DNA of 64,000 nucleotides, from contig NZ_CP104578.1 of assembly GCF_036826855.1 (NCBI RefSeq), forward strand, positions 6,111,501-6,175,500, in the 5' to 3' direction. The notes beneath the pieces are model-generated. The model was not told the origin of the DNA, made no database searches, and saw only the letters and a program-made list of their open reading frames with translations. Of the stretch, positions 16,105 through 25,100 are shown one piece after another. Both the position numbers and the translations under genes were made by a program. This DNA is from Streptomyces sp. SJL17-4 (GTDB lineage: Bacteria; Actinomycetota; Actinomycetes; Streptomycetales; Streptomycetaceae). Position 1 is the first letter of the stretch; the number at the start of each line of letters is the position of its first letter.

Positions 16105-16137
16105 GGGACGTTCACGTGCTGAGCACGTGAACGTCCC
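16105..16137. terminator. Bidirectional terminator made from a duplicated gene end
   Basis: GGGACGTTCACGTG and CACGTGAACGTCCC form a perfect 14-bp stem around CTGAG. It lies between the convergent PhzF and haem oxygenase genes. A competing hairpin GTCCCC-CTGG-GGGGAC overlaps its left foot. The left arm is a near copy of the last codons and stop of the PhzF gene. Confidence 0.8.
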
Positions 16138-16143
16138 GAAGGC

Positions 16144-16794
16144 TCACGCGGTCAGCGGGAACTCCCCGCCCAGCTGCTGGAAGACCGCGCTGTTGAAGGC
16201 GAAGGCGCGCTTGCACTCGTCGACGATCCGCTGCTTCTCCAGGTCGTCGGCGTTCACCCCGTCGAGCAGCTCCCGGTACGCCCGCTTGAACGCGGCCGGG
16301 TTGGAGATCGTGTCGAACACGTAGAAGCGGACGCCGTCGCCCTTGCGCGCGAAGCCCCAGGTGCGCTCCGCCTTGTCGCGGATGATCTGGCCGCCCGACA
16401 GGTCGCCCAGGTAGCGCGTGTAGTGGTGGGCCACGTACCCCGCGGGCCAGTCGCGGGCGCACTCGGCGACCCGCTCGGCGTACGCGACGGTGGCGGGAAG
16501 CGGGGAGACCCCGGCGCGCCAGTCGGGGCCCCGCAGATGGGCGAGGTCCTGCTCCAGGGCGGCCGTGCGGAACAGCTCGGGCTGTATGAAGGGCCCGGCG
16601 ACCGGGTCCTCGCGCAGTGCCTCCGCGCCCTCCTCCAGGGCGCGGTACACGAACCAGAGCTGCTCGGTGTAGCGCGCGTAGGCGTCGACGGCCAGGCGTC
16701 CGCCCAGGAGGTCGCCCATGAAGGACGAGGTCTCGGCCTCCGTGTGCTGCTCGTGCGAGGCAGTGCGGATGAGCGTGGAGAAGGGCGTGTCCAA
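16144..16794 (-). CDS. hmuO: Haem oxygenase (biliverdin-producing)
   Basis: A 216-residue cytoplasmic enzyme that opens haem to biliverdin, CO and ferrous iron. The proximal haem ligand region HEQHTEAETSSFM near residue 15-27 and the distal helix YTRYLGDLSGGQIIRDKAER (flexible GDLSGGQ) are intact, followed by FYVFDTISNPAAFKRAYRELLD. The start codon is TTG (16792-16794) with GGAGG six bases upstream. It is transcribed towards the PhzF gene and preceded by an iron box within a larger inverted repeat, so it should be induced by iron limitation together with the haem importer genes to its left. Confidence 0.95.
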   Translation of the reverse strand: MDTPFSTLIRTASHEQHTEAETSSFMGDLLGGRLAVDAYARYTEQLWFVYRALEEGAEALREDPVAGPFIQPELFRTAALEQDLAHLRGPDWRAGVSPLPATVAYAERVAECARDWPAGYVAHHYTRYLGDLSGGQIIRDKAERTWGFARKGDGVRFYVFDTISNPAAFKRAYRELLDGVNADDLEKQRIVDECKRAFAFNSAVFQQLGGEFPLTA

Positions 16795-16818
16795 GGCGTG
16801 CCTCCGGGACCGATGGGA

Positions 16819-16873
16819 CGGGAACCAGTGACGATCCTGCCAAGTTAGGCTTACCTAAGTCAACTGGTTCCCG
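16819..16873. repeat. 11-bp inverted repeat enclosing the hmuO iron box
   Basis: CGGGAACCAGT at 16819-16829 and ACTGGTTCCCG at 16863-16873 are exact reverse complements, 33 bp apart, with the iron box centred between them. The arms could pair in RNA or be two half-sites of a second regulator. Confidence 0.85.
16840..16858 (-). promoter_or_regulatory. Iron box upstream of haem oxygenase
   Basis: CCAAGTTAGGCTTACCTAA agrees with the DmdR1/IdeR iron box at 15 of 19 positions by eye, with a perfect right half-site (ACCTAA). It is centred about 55 bases before the hmuO TTG start. Confidence 0.8.
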
Positions 16874-16909
16874 ACGTCCTGTCGGTAAAAGACCTACCCA
16901 CTCGAACGG

Positions 16910-17767
16910 CTAGGGCAACGTGAGGATTTCCGCCCCTGTCTCCGTCACGACGAGCGTGTGCTCGAACTGGGCGGTCCGCTTGCGGTCCTTGGTCACGACC
17001 GTCCAGCCGTCGTCCCACATGTCGTAGTCGTGGGTGCCGAGCGTCAGCATCGGCTCGATGGTGAAGGTCATGCCGGTCTTGATCTCGGTGGTGTGGTGGG
17101 GCGAGTCGTAGTGCGGGACGATCAGGCCGGAGTGGAAGGACGAGTTGATGCCGTGCCCGGTGAAGTCACGGACGACGCCGTAGCCGAAGCGCTTGGCGTA
17201 CGACTCGATGACCCGGCCGATGATGTTGATCTGGCGGCCCGGCTTGACCGCCTTGATGGCCCGGTTCAGGGACTCCCGGGTCCGCTCCACGAGCAGCCGC
17301 GACTCCTCGTCGACGTCGCCGCAGAGATAGGTGGCGTTGTTGTCGCCGTGGACGCCGTTGATGTACGCCGTGACGTCCAGGTTCACGATGTCGCCGTCCC
17401 GCAGGACGGTGGAGTCCGGGATGCCGTGACAGATGACCTCGTTGATCGAGGCGCACAGCGACTTCGGGAACCCGCGGTAGCCGAGGGTGGACGGGTAGGC
17501 GCCGTGGTCGCACATGTACTCGTGCGCGACCCGGTCGAGCTCGTCGGTGGTGACACCGGGGGCGATGTGCTTGGCGGCCTCCTCCATCGCCTGCGCGGCG
17601 ATGCGGCCGGCGATCCGCATCCGCTCGATGGTGTCGGAATCCTGCACCTCGGGCCCGCTGTACGGGGTCGGGGCGGGCTTCCCGACGTACTCGGGGCGGC
17701 GGATGGAGCCCGGAACGGAACGATGGGGGGAGAGCTCCCCCGGGACGAGAAGCGACTGGCCAGACAT
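16910..17767 (-). CDS. map: Methionine aminopeptidase, type I
   Basis: A 285-residue cytoplasmic enzyme that removes initiator methionine. The five metal ligands are visible: Asp in [15 protein letters not shown] (both Asp), His in [12 protein letters not shown], Glu in FTIEPML and Glu in AQFEHTLVV. The His of the [21 protein letters not shown] segment is the substrate-binding residue. The ATG at 17767 gives an N-terminus of about 40 residues ([24 protein letters not shown]) that matches the long-N-terminal actinobacterial MetAP1 class with PEYVGKPAP. It is divergent from a small conserved gene at 17829. Confidence 0.95.
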   Translation of the reverse strand: MSGQSLLVPGELSPHRSVPGSIRRPEYVGKPAPTPYSGPEVQDSDTIERMRIAGRIAAQAMEEAAKHIAPGVTTDELDRVAHEYMCDHGAYPSTLGYRGFPKSLCASINEVICHGIPDSTVLRDGDIVNLDVTAYINGVHGDNNATYLCGDVDEESRLLVERTRESLNRAIKAVKPGRQINIIGRVIESYAKRFGYGVVRDFTGHGINSSFHSGLIVPHYDSPHHTTEIKTGMTFTIEPMLTLGTHDYDMWDDGWTVVTKDRKRTAQFEHTLVVTETGAEILTLP

Positions 17768-17828
17768 GCCAGCGAGTCTAACGACCGGGTCTGGGGCAGC
17801 ATGGTCTCGGAGGAAGGAGCCGACGACG

Positions 17829-18068
17829 ATGGCTTTGTTCAAGAGGCGCACCGTGGGCAAACCGGGTGAGTGGTACTACTGCCTGGAGCACAAGAAGGTC
17901 GAAGAGGGCCCCGACTGCCCGGCGAAGAACCGCTTCGGCCCGTACGCCACCCGTGAGGAGGCCTCCCACGCGATGGAGACCGCCCGCGAGCGGAACCTGG
18001 AGTGGGAGACCGACCCGCGCTGGCACGACAAGGCGGGGAAGCCGGAACCGCAGGAACCCCCGGACTAG
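17829..18068 (+). CDS. Small conserved protein, SPOR-like
   Basis: A 79-residue acidic, soluble protein without signal peptide. It begins [17 protein letters not shown], has two Cys in [18 protein letters not shown], and then [21 protein letters not shown], a pattern similar to SPOR-type segments that pair an aromatic strand with a helix. Very similar proteins occur next to map in other Streptomyces as far as I recall. Function unknown; the upstream GGAGGAGCC-like stretch about 12 bases before ATG supports the start. Confidence 0.75.
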   Translation: MALFKRRTVGKPGEWYYCLEHKKVEEGPDCPAKNRFGPYATREEASHAMETARERNLEWETDPRWHDKAGKPEPQEPPD

Positions 18069-18100
18069 CCCGTCCGACACAAGGACCCGGCCGGGGCCGC

Positions 18101-19417
18101 TCACACGGTCCCGGCCGCCTCCTGCGGGGCGTCCTTCCGGGCGGCCTCCTGCTGGGCCTTGCGGTGCAGCGAGTCCTCGTCGGTCTCGGAGTCGTACGTC
18201 AGGAGCTTCGGCAGCGCGAGGCAGAGCAGGCCCACCGAGGCGACACAGGCCACGCCGCCCGTCCAGACGGCCGACCGGGTGCCGGTCCAGCCCGCCATCG
18301 CGCCCGCCCTGACCTGGCCCAGCTGCGGGCCGACGCTGTACGAGAGCACCTCGATGCCCGCGAGCCTGCCGCGCAGCTCCTCCGGGATCGTCTGGTTCCA
18401 GATCGTCGCCCGGCCCAGACCGCTCAGCATGTCGCCCGCGCCGGCGAAGGCCAGACAGAGCAGAACCAGCCAGATGTTCCCGAACCAGCCCGCCGCCGCG
18501 ATCGCCAGCCCCCAGCCCGCCGCGCCCCCGACCACCAGCAGCCCGTGCCGGCGCACCTTCGACGTCCAGCCGCTGGTCAGGCCCAGCACAAGCGAGCCGA
18601 CCGAACCCGCCGCGTACATCAGGCCGAGCGACCAGTCGGCGTCCAGCTCGTCCGCGAGGAACGGGAAGATCGTGTTCGGGAAGGCGAAGAACATCGCCGC
18701 GAGGTCGATCGCGTACGTGCCGAGCAGCACCGGCCTCGACCAGGCGTACCGCGCGCCCTCCGCGATGCCCCGCAGCGAGGGCTTCTCCGCGTCGTGCGCG
18801 GGCGCGGCGGGGGAGAGCCGGCGGCACAGCAGCACCGAGGCGGCGAAGCCGACGATCGTCACCCCGTACGCGGGCGCGTGACCCGCGTACGCCACGACCA
18901 GGCCCGCGATCGCCGGGCCCGCGATCGAGCCGATCTGCCAGCGCAGCGAGTTCAGCACGGCCGCGGCGGTCTGGTGCTCGTGCGGCACGATCCGGGCGAG
19001 GAGCGAGTCCAGGGCCGGCCGTTGCAGCCCCGCGAGGGCCGAGACGCCGGCCGCGACCACGTAGAGCGGCCAGAGCAGCGGGGTGGGAAGCAGCGCGTTG
19101 ACCAGCAGGATCGCGGCGAGCAGGCCGAGACCCGCCTCGGTCAGGAGGATCACCTTCCGCCGGTCGACCGCGTCGGCGAGCGCCCCGCCGTACAGACCGA
19201 ACACCACCAGCGGCACCAGCTCGACCGCGCCCATCGCGCCGACGGCGAGCGGCGAACCGGTGAGTTCCTTGATCTGCAGCGGCAGGGCGATCATCGCCAT
19301 GGCGCTGCTGAAGTACGTGACGAGGCCTTGCACCCAGAGCAGCCGGAAGTCCCGGGACGCGCGCCACGGCGCCGGATCGGGCAGGAGCGCGGAGAGCTTC
19401 GCGAAGGCAGGAGACAC
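18101..19417 (-). CDS. MFS exporter (EntS/MefA-like)
   Basis: A 438-residue membrane transporter with 12 predicted helices. The N-terminal part (RDFRLLWVQGLVTYFSSAMAMIALP, then GLYGGALADAVDRRKVIL, motif A) is typical of the EntS/macrolide-efflux branch of MFS. RPALDSLLARIVPHEHQTAAAVLNSLRWQIGSIAGPAIAGL matches the motif C region of exporters. Start is GTG at 19417 preceded by a purine-rich stretch. It could export a siderophore or antibiotic; the proximity to iron genes is suggestive only, since map and others intervene. A charged tail (SETDEDSLHRKAQQEAARKD) follows the last helix. Confidence 0.85.
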   Translation of the reverse strand: MSPAFAKLSALLPDPAPWRASRDFRLLWVQGLVTYFSSAMAMIALPLQIKELTGSPLAVGAMGAVELVPLVVFGLYGGALADAVDRRKVILLTEAGLGLLAAILLVNALLPTPLLWPLYVVAAGVSALAGLQRPALDSLLARIVPHEHQTAAAVLNSLRWQIGSIAGPAIAGLVVAYAGHAPAYGVTIVGFAASVLLCRRLSPAAPAHDAEKPSLRGIAEGARYAWSRPVLLGTYAIDLAAMFFAFPNTIFPFLADELDADWSLGLMYAAGSVGSLVLGLTSGWTSKVRRHGLLVVGGAAGWGLAIAAAGWFGNIWLVLLCLAFAGAGDMLSGLGRATIWNQTIPEELRGRLAGIEVLSYSVGPQLGQVRAGAMAGWTGTRSAVWTGGVACVASVGLLCLALPKLLTYDSETDEDSLHRKAQQEAARKDAPQEAAGTV

Positions 19418-19506
19418 GAGAGGCCATGCTCCGGTGACGAATGGGACGGGGCAAACGATTTTCCCGCCCCGCGTGAACCGTCCCGACCGAAGCGGCCTCC
19501 TCCCTC

Positions 19507-20109
19507 CTACCAGCGGGCCGGCGGTGGTGCCGTCAGGCGGTCCGCGAGCTCCGAGAGACGGTCGCGGAGGCGGCGGTTCCCCCGCGGTGACGGCAGGCTG
19601 TTCTCGCCGGCCGCCGCGCTCACCAGATGCTGCACCGTGTCCAGATCGACCTCCGCCCCCTCCGCCACCGTGAGCGTCTCGTGCGCCAGCCCGCGCACCT
19701 CCTCGTCGCCCCCGTCGAGGGACAGCACCGTCGCCCCCGCCCGGCGGGCGTCGTGCACCCGCTGCAGCAGCCCCGCGTCCGGCCGCTCCGGCGTCACCAT
19801 CAGCAGCGTCGCCCCGCGCCCCGCCACCTCAAGACGACCGAGCCCCACCGCCAGATGCGCCGGATCCCCCGGCCGCACCCGGTGCCGTACCAGCGTCGGC
19901 GCCAGCTCGGGGATCCCCGACCAGGCCGACTCGTCGACCAGGTGCGCCGCCAGATGCCAGGGCTCGTACTCCTCCGTGCCCACCAGGAGCAGCCCGCCCC
20001 GGTGCGGGACGACCGAGGACCGGAGCGCGCCCGCGAACCGGCGGGCCGCCCGCGGCCACTCCGTCCCGGCGAGCACTTCCCGCAGCAACGCGACCCGTAC
20101 GGCATCCAT
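19507..20109 (-). CDS. Conserved hypothetical protein
   Basis: A 200-residue soluble protein. The ATG at 20109 is chosen because it begins MDAVRVALLREVLAGTEWPRAARRFAG, which looks like a regular protein N-terminus. The central part alternates short beta strands and helices (GGLLLVGTEEYEPWHLAAHL, GRGATLLMVTPER, AGATVLSLDGGDEEVRGLAHETLTV), reminiscent of a Rossmann or SIS-like fold, but I do not recognise a catalytic motif. The C-terminus is basic (NRRLRDRLSELADRL). It is divergent from npdG. Function not assigned. Confidence 0.7.
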   Translation of the reverse strand: MDAVRVALLREVLAGTEWPRAARRFAGALRSSVVPHRGGLLLVGTEEYEPWHLAAHLVDESAWSGIPELAPTLVRHRVRPGDPAHLAVGLGRLEVAGRGATLLMVTPERPDAGLLQRVHDARRAGATVLSLDGGDEEVRGLAHETLTVAEGAEVDLDTVQHLVSAAAGENSLPSPRGNRRLRDRLSELADRLTAPPPARW

Positions 20110-20216
20110 GGGCCCGCATCCTGCACCAGACAGTGGCCCTCGCGTGGCCGGTCGGGGTGGTTCCACTCGTACGGGAGCCGCCCCGGGCGGGCCGACCGCT
20201 CGGTAATGTCGGGTCC

Positions 20217-20930
20217 ATGACTTCCTCGACTCCCAGCACCCCCGCGGCCAAGGCCGCCCCCAAGGACCCGTGGGACCTCCCCGACGTCTCCGGCCTCGTC
20301 GTCGGTGTCCTCGGCGGCACCGGGGACCAGGGCCGCGGCCTCGCCTACCGGCTCGCCAAGGCCGGGCAGAAGGTGATCCTCGGCTCCCGCGCCGCCGACC
20401 GCGCCCAGGAGGCCGCCGACGAGATCGGCCACGGCGTCGAGGGCGCCGACAACGCCGACTGCGCCCGTCGCAGCGACATCGTGATCGTCGCCGTGCCGTG
20501 GGACGGGCACGCCAAGACCCTGGAGTCCCTGCGCGAGGAGCTCGTGGGCAAGCTCGTCGTGGACTGCGTCAACCCGCTCGGCTTCGACAAGAAGGGCGCC
20601 TACGCGCTGAAGCCCGAGGAGGGCTCGGCCGCCGAGCAGGCCGCCGCGCTCCTCCCGGACTCCCGCGTCGCCGCGGCCTTCCACCACCTCTCCGCCGTCC
20701 TCCTCCAGGACACCTCGCTGGACGAGATCGACACGGACGTGATGGTCCTCGGCGAGGAGCGCGCCGACGTCGAGCTCGTCCAGGCCCTCGCCGGCCGCAT
20801 CCCCGGCATGCGCGGTGTCTTCGCCGGCCGGCTGCGCAACGCCCACCAGGTCGAGTCGCTCGTCGCCAACCTGATCTCGGTCAACCGCCGCTACAAGGCG
20901 CACGCCGGGCTGCGCGTCACCGACATCTGA
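20217..20930 (+). CDS. npdG: NADPH-dependent F420 reductase
   Basis: A 237-residue cytoplasmic oxidoreductase that exchanges hydride between NADPH and coenzyme F420. After a Thr/Pro/Ala-rich N-terminus, VSGLVVGVLGGTGDQGRGLA carries the dinucleotide-binding GGTGDQG loop, followed by LGSRAADRAQEAA, where Ser-Arg recognises the NADP phosphate. DIVIVAVPWDGHAKTLESL, VVDCVNPLGFDKKG and VAAAFHHLSAVLL are family landmarks of NpdG/FNO. ATG at 20217. Streptomyces use F420 in cofactor-dependent reductases and some antibiotic pathways; no F420 biosynthesis gene is nearby. Confidence 0.93.
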   Translation: MTSSTPSTPAAKAAPKDPWDLPDVSGLVVGVLGGTGDQGRGLAYRLAKAGQKVILGSRAADRAQEAADEIGHGVEGADNADCARRSDIVIVAVPWDGHAKTLESLREELVGKLVVDCVNPLGFDKKGAYALKPEEGSAAEQAAALLPDSRVAAAFHHLSAVLLQDTSLDEIDTDVMVLGEERADVELVQALAGRIPGMRGVFAGRLRNAHQVESLVANLISVNRRYKAHAGLRVTDI

Positions 20931-20976
20931 GCCGCTGCCGGGCAGGACGCCCGAGCCGCTTCCGGGCAGAACGCCC
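20929..20976. repeat. 24-bp direct repeat beginning at the npdG stop codon
   Basis: Two 24-bp units (20929-20952 and 20953-20976; GAGCCGCTGCCGGGCAGG start, three mismatches) begin with the last two bases of the npdG stop codon, with a partial third unit after them. Each contains GGGC-AGRA-CGCCC, a small hairpin. Confidence 0.8.
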
Positions 20977-21055
20977 GAGCCGGTCCGGGCCGGACGGAGG
21001 GCATGGGGGACACTGGACGGGCACAGCAGCCGTACCCGGACAGGAGCCGACCCCC

Positions 21056-21241
21056 ATGCCCCGCCTCGCCCTCTACGCCCTCGTGGTCTGCGCCCTGGCC
21101 GTCGCCGCGGCCGTCGTCTCCTTCGTCGAGGGCAGCTTCCTCGGCGTCGTCTGGGTCCTGATCGCCGGTCTGTCCTCCAATATGGCCTGGTACTACATCC
21201 GCCGCGCGAAGGTCGAGAAGGCCGCGGCCGCCGAGGCCTAG
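21056..21241 (+). CDS. Small two-helix membrane protein
   Basis: A 61-residue protein with two hydrophobic segments, LALYALVVCALAVAAAVVSF and FLGVVWVLIAGLSSNMAWYY, and a basic, Lys/Ala-rich tail (RRAKVEKAAAAEA). GGAG lies nine bases before the ATG. Its stop TAG at 21239-21241 overlaps the stop codon of the convergent protease gene through the palindrome CTAG. No function can be assigned; the clean signal structure and RBS support it as a real gene. Confidence 0.75.
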   Translation: MPRLALYALVVCALAVAAAVVSFVEGSFLGVVWVLIAGLSSNMAWYYIRRAKVEKAAAAEA

Positions 21242-22032
21242 ACCTGGCAGAACTCCGGCGTCTCCTGCCAGAACCGGAACAGCTGCGAGCCGCAGTAGCG
21301 GGATGCCTCCGGCACCCCGAGCGACCGCATCAGCGCGTCGATCGCGTCGAAGAAGCCGTCGTTGATCGCCGGCACGAACAGCAGCGCGATCACGATGAAG
21401 AAGCCGTACGGCGCGTACGGCTCGATCTGCCGCTTCAGCTTGTACGACAGCCAGGGCTCGACGATCCCGTACCCGTCGAGTCCCGGCACCGGCAGCAGGT
21501 TCAGGAGCGCCGCGGTCACCTGGAGGAACGCCAGGAAGGCCAGCGCGAACTGGAACGGGAGCGGGACGCCGTCGAGCGCGCCCAGCCAGAACGGGGCCGT
21601 GCAGACGAGCGCGAACAGCACGTTCGCCAGCGGGCCCGCCGCCGAGATCAGGCTGTGCTTCCAGCGGCCCTTGATCCGGCCCTGCTCGATGAAGACCGCG
21701 CCGCCCGGCAGACCGATCCCGCCCATGATCACGAACAGCACGGGCAGGATGATGCTGAGGACGGCGTGGGTGTACGCCAGCGGGTTCAGGGTCAGATAGC
21801 CCTTCGCGCCGACCGTGATGTCACCGCCGTGCAGCGCCGTACGGGCGTGCGCGTACTCGTGGAGACAGAGCGACACCACCCACGCCGAGGTGACGAAGAG
21901 GAAGATCGCCAGACCGGGCGAGGCGGCGAAGTCCGTCCACACCGCCCAGCCGGTGACGGCCATGACGGCGAGGATCGCCAGGAAGACGGGGCTGATCCGC
22001 CGCTCGTGGCGCCGGGTGGTGGCCGTGGTCAT
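21238..22032 (-). CDS. Site-2 protease family membrane metalloprotease (M50)
   Basis: A 264-residue intramembrane zinc protease. LCLHEYAHARTALHGGD has the HExxH zinc motif (HEYAH) inside a helix, and LLNLLPVPGLDGYGIVEP supplies the NxxPxxxLDG motif with the third ligand Asp. Six hydrophobic helices are visible. The short form lacks PDZ or CBS domains. Start ATG at 22032. It ends exactly overlapping the small membrane gene (shared CTAG). Substrate unknown; relatives cleave membrane-bound anti-sigma factors or signal peptides. Confidence 0.9.
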   Translation of the reverse strand: MTTATTRRHERRISPVFLAILAVMAVTGWAVWTDFAASPGLAIFLFVTSAWVVSLCLHEYAHARTALHGGDITVGAKGYLTLNPLAYTHAVLSIILPVLFVIMGGIGLPGGAVFIEQGRIKGRWKHSLISAAGPLANVLFALVCTAPFWLGALDGVPLPFQFALAFLAFLQVTAALLNLLPVPGLDGYGIVEPWLSYKLKRQIEPYAPYGFFIVIALLFVPAINDGFFDAIDALMRSLGVPEASRYCGSQLFRFWQETPEFCQV

Positions 22033-22146
22033 CGCGGGAGCTCCCAGGGGACGGAGGTGGCGTCGTTCGGTGCCTGATGTGCGGGAAACGTATCGGGTGA
22101 CGGGGCGAGTTCCGGAGTCGGGGACCCTCTCACGGAGAATGGGGCC

Positions 22147-25100
22147 GTGCACTACTGCGTCCTCGGCCCGACCCTCGCCCGCACGTCCGACGGCACCGAC
22201 GTGGCCGTCGGCGGCCCGCGGGTCCGCGCGCTGCTCACCGTCCTCGCCCTGCGGGCCGGCCGGACCGTGCCCGTACCGGACCTCGTCGACGAGGTGTGGC
22301 ACGGCGACGAGCCGCCCGCCGACGCCGTCGCCGCGCTCCAGGCCCTCGTCGGACGGCTCCGCAAGGCCCTCGGCCGGGACCGGATCGTCTCCGCCGAGGG
22401 CGGCTACCGGCTCGACGCCCGGCCCGAGGACGTGGACGCCCGCCGCTTCGAGCACCTGGCCGTCGAGGGCGTGGCCGCGCTCGGCGCCGGGGACCCGGCC
22501 CGTGCCGCCGAACTCCTCGACGAGGCCCTCGGGCTCTGGCGCGGGCCCGCCCTCGCCGACCTGCCCGACCGGGACGCGGAGGCCCCCCGCTGGGAGGCCC
22601 GCCGTCTCGACGTCCGCCGGGCCAGACTCGACGCCGCCCTCGGACTCGGCGAGGCGCCCGCCGCCCTCCCCGACCTGACCGCCCTCTGCGCCGCCCACCC
22701 CCTGGACGAGACCCTCCAGGCCCTGCGGATCCGGGCCCTCCGGGACACCGGACGCGCGGCCGAGGCCCTCGCCGCGTACGAGTCGGTCCGGCGCGCCCTC
22801 GCCACCCGCCTCGGTACGGACCCGTCGCCGGCCCTGCGCGCCCTCCACGCGGAGCTGCTCGCGGGACCGCGGACACCCCGGCCCGAGTCCGGGCCCGCCC
22901 CGGAGCCCGGGAAGGAGGAGGCTCCGGCGAAGCGGGCGGAGACCTCCGTCCGGGGCAATCTGCGCGCGCGGCTCACCAGCTTCGTCGGCCGCGACGAGGA
23001 GATCGCCGCCCTCCAGGACGAGCTGCGCACCGCCCGGCTCGTCACCCTGCTGGGGCCCGGGGGCGCCGGGAAGACCCGGCTCTCCCAGGAGGCGGCCGAG
23101 CGCGGGGCCGCCGACGGGGCCTGGCCGGACGGCGTCTGGGTCGCCGAACTCGCGGCCGTCACCGACCCGGAGGCGGTCGTGGAGGCCGTCCTCGCGGCCG
23201 TCGGCGCCCGCGAGACGGTGTTGCGCGGCGCCGGAGCAGAGGAGCTGCGGGCCGGGGACGACCCGCTCGTCCGGCTCGTCGAGCACTGCGCGGGCCGCCG
23301 GATGCTCCTGCTCCTCGACAACTGCGAGCACCTCGTGGCGGCCGCCGCCGCACTCGCCGAGACCGTGCTCGCCCGCTGCCCGGAGCTGCGGATCCTTGCG
23401 ACGAGTCGGGAGCCGTTGGGGGTGCCGGGGGAGATGGTGCGGCCGTTGGGGCCGTTGCCGGTGGGGATGGCGTTGCGGTTGTTGGGGGAGCGGGGTGCTG
23501 CGGCGCGGCCGGGGTTCGTGGTGGCGGAGGATCCGGGGGCGGCGGAGGAGGTGTGCCGGCGTCTGGACGGTCTGCCGTTGGCGATCGAGTTGGCGGCGGC
23601 GCGGTTGCGGTTGTTGTCGGTGCGTCAGATCGCGGATCGGTTGGACGACCGGTTCCGGTTGTTGACGTCGGGGGCGCGGACGGTGTTGCCGCGTCAGCAG
23701 ACGTTGCGGGCGGTGGTGGACTGGTCGTGGGATCTGCTGGAGGAGCCGGAGCGGGCGGTGCTGCGGCGGCTCGCGGTGTTCACGGGTGGTGCGGATCTGG
23801 AGGCGGCGGAGGCGGTGTGCGGGGGTGTGGGTGCTCCGGACGTGCTGGACGTGCTGGGTGCGCTGGTGGACAAGTCGTTGGTGGTGGCGGGGCCGGGCCG
23901 GGACGGGGAGGGGATGCGGTTCCGGCTGCTCGAGACGGTGGCGGAGTACGCGGGGGAGCGTCTGGGGGAGTCGGGGGAGCGGGCGGCGACGGAGCGGCGT
24001 CATCTGACGTACTACCGGGAACTCGCCCGGCGCACCGACCCGGAACTGCGCGGCGCCGGGCAGGTCGCCGCCATCGCCCGCTTCGGCCGCGAGTACGGCA
24101 ACATCCGCACCGCCCTGCGCCGGGCCGTCGACGCCCACGACGAGGACGAGGCGCTCGTCCTCGTCCACTCCCTGCTCTGGTACTGGCAGATGCGCGATCT
24201 GCGGACCGACGCCCTGCACTGGGCGCGGGCGGCCGCCGCCCTCGGACCCGACCCGTTCACCGCGCCCGCCGCCCCCGTCGTACCCCTGCACGAGCCGTGC
24301 ACGGCCACGCCGCCACCACTCTCCGAGGAGCAGCGCTGGGAGGCCCGGCGCGGGGTGCGGCTCGTCGAACTCCTCAACATGGACCACGACTCCGGGCGGT
24401 GGACCCGCCCCGAGGGCGTGCGCCGGCTCCGTGAGATGACCGGTGTCTACCCGCCAGGCCTGCCCCAGACCTGCCGGCTGCCCGGCTCCTTCGCCGTCTT
24501 CGCGGTCCTCATCATCGGCGAGGCGGGCCGGCTGCGCGAGCTCCTCGACGCGACCGTCGACGCCTGCCGCCGCCACGGCTACACCTGGGAACTCGGCAAC
24601 GCGCTCCAGATGCGCGCCAACATGTCCGCCAACCGGTCCGACATGGCCCGCAGCGCGAGCGCGGACGCCGACGAGAGCCTGGAGATCTTCGAACGGCTCG
24701 GCGACGCCTGGGGCGCGGCCGAGGCGCTGTCCTCCCGCGCGGAGTCCCGTGAGCGTCGGCTCGAGTTCGAGGGCGCGGCAGCGGACTACGTCGCCGCCAT
24801 CGGCTACGCGGAACGGATCGGCGCCCAGTCGCAGATGGCCCTGCTGCGGGCCCGGTACGCCAGTGTCCTGGTCGAGACCGGGCGGCTGGAGGAGGGCGAG
24901 GCGATCCTCCGCGAGATCGTCGAGGGGGGAACCAGCCTGGGGCACGAACCGCTGCTCGGTGCCCGGCTCTTCCTCGGCCTGGCGCTCGGCCGCAGCGGGC
25001 GCATCGACGAGGCCCGCGAGCAGCTGAACGAGCTGCGGAAGGAGTTCGGCTCCGAGACGCTGTCACTCTTCGACGGCTTCGCGATCGGCAGCCTGGGCTG

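Noticed and set aside
22030..24945. Long minus-strand frame running from inside the regulator gene into the protease gene
   Set aside because: The real protease starts at 22032; the upstream extension is antisense to the SARP gene and has low-complexity Arg/Pro composition.
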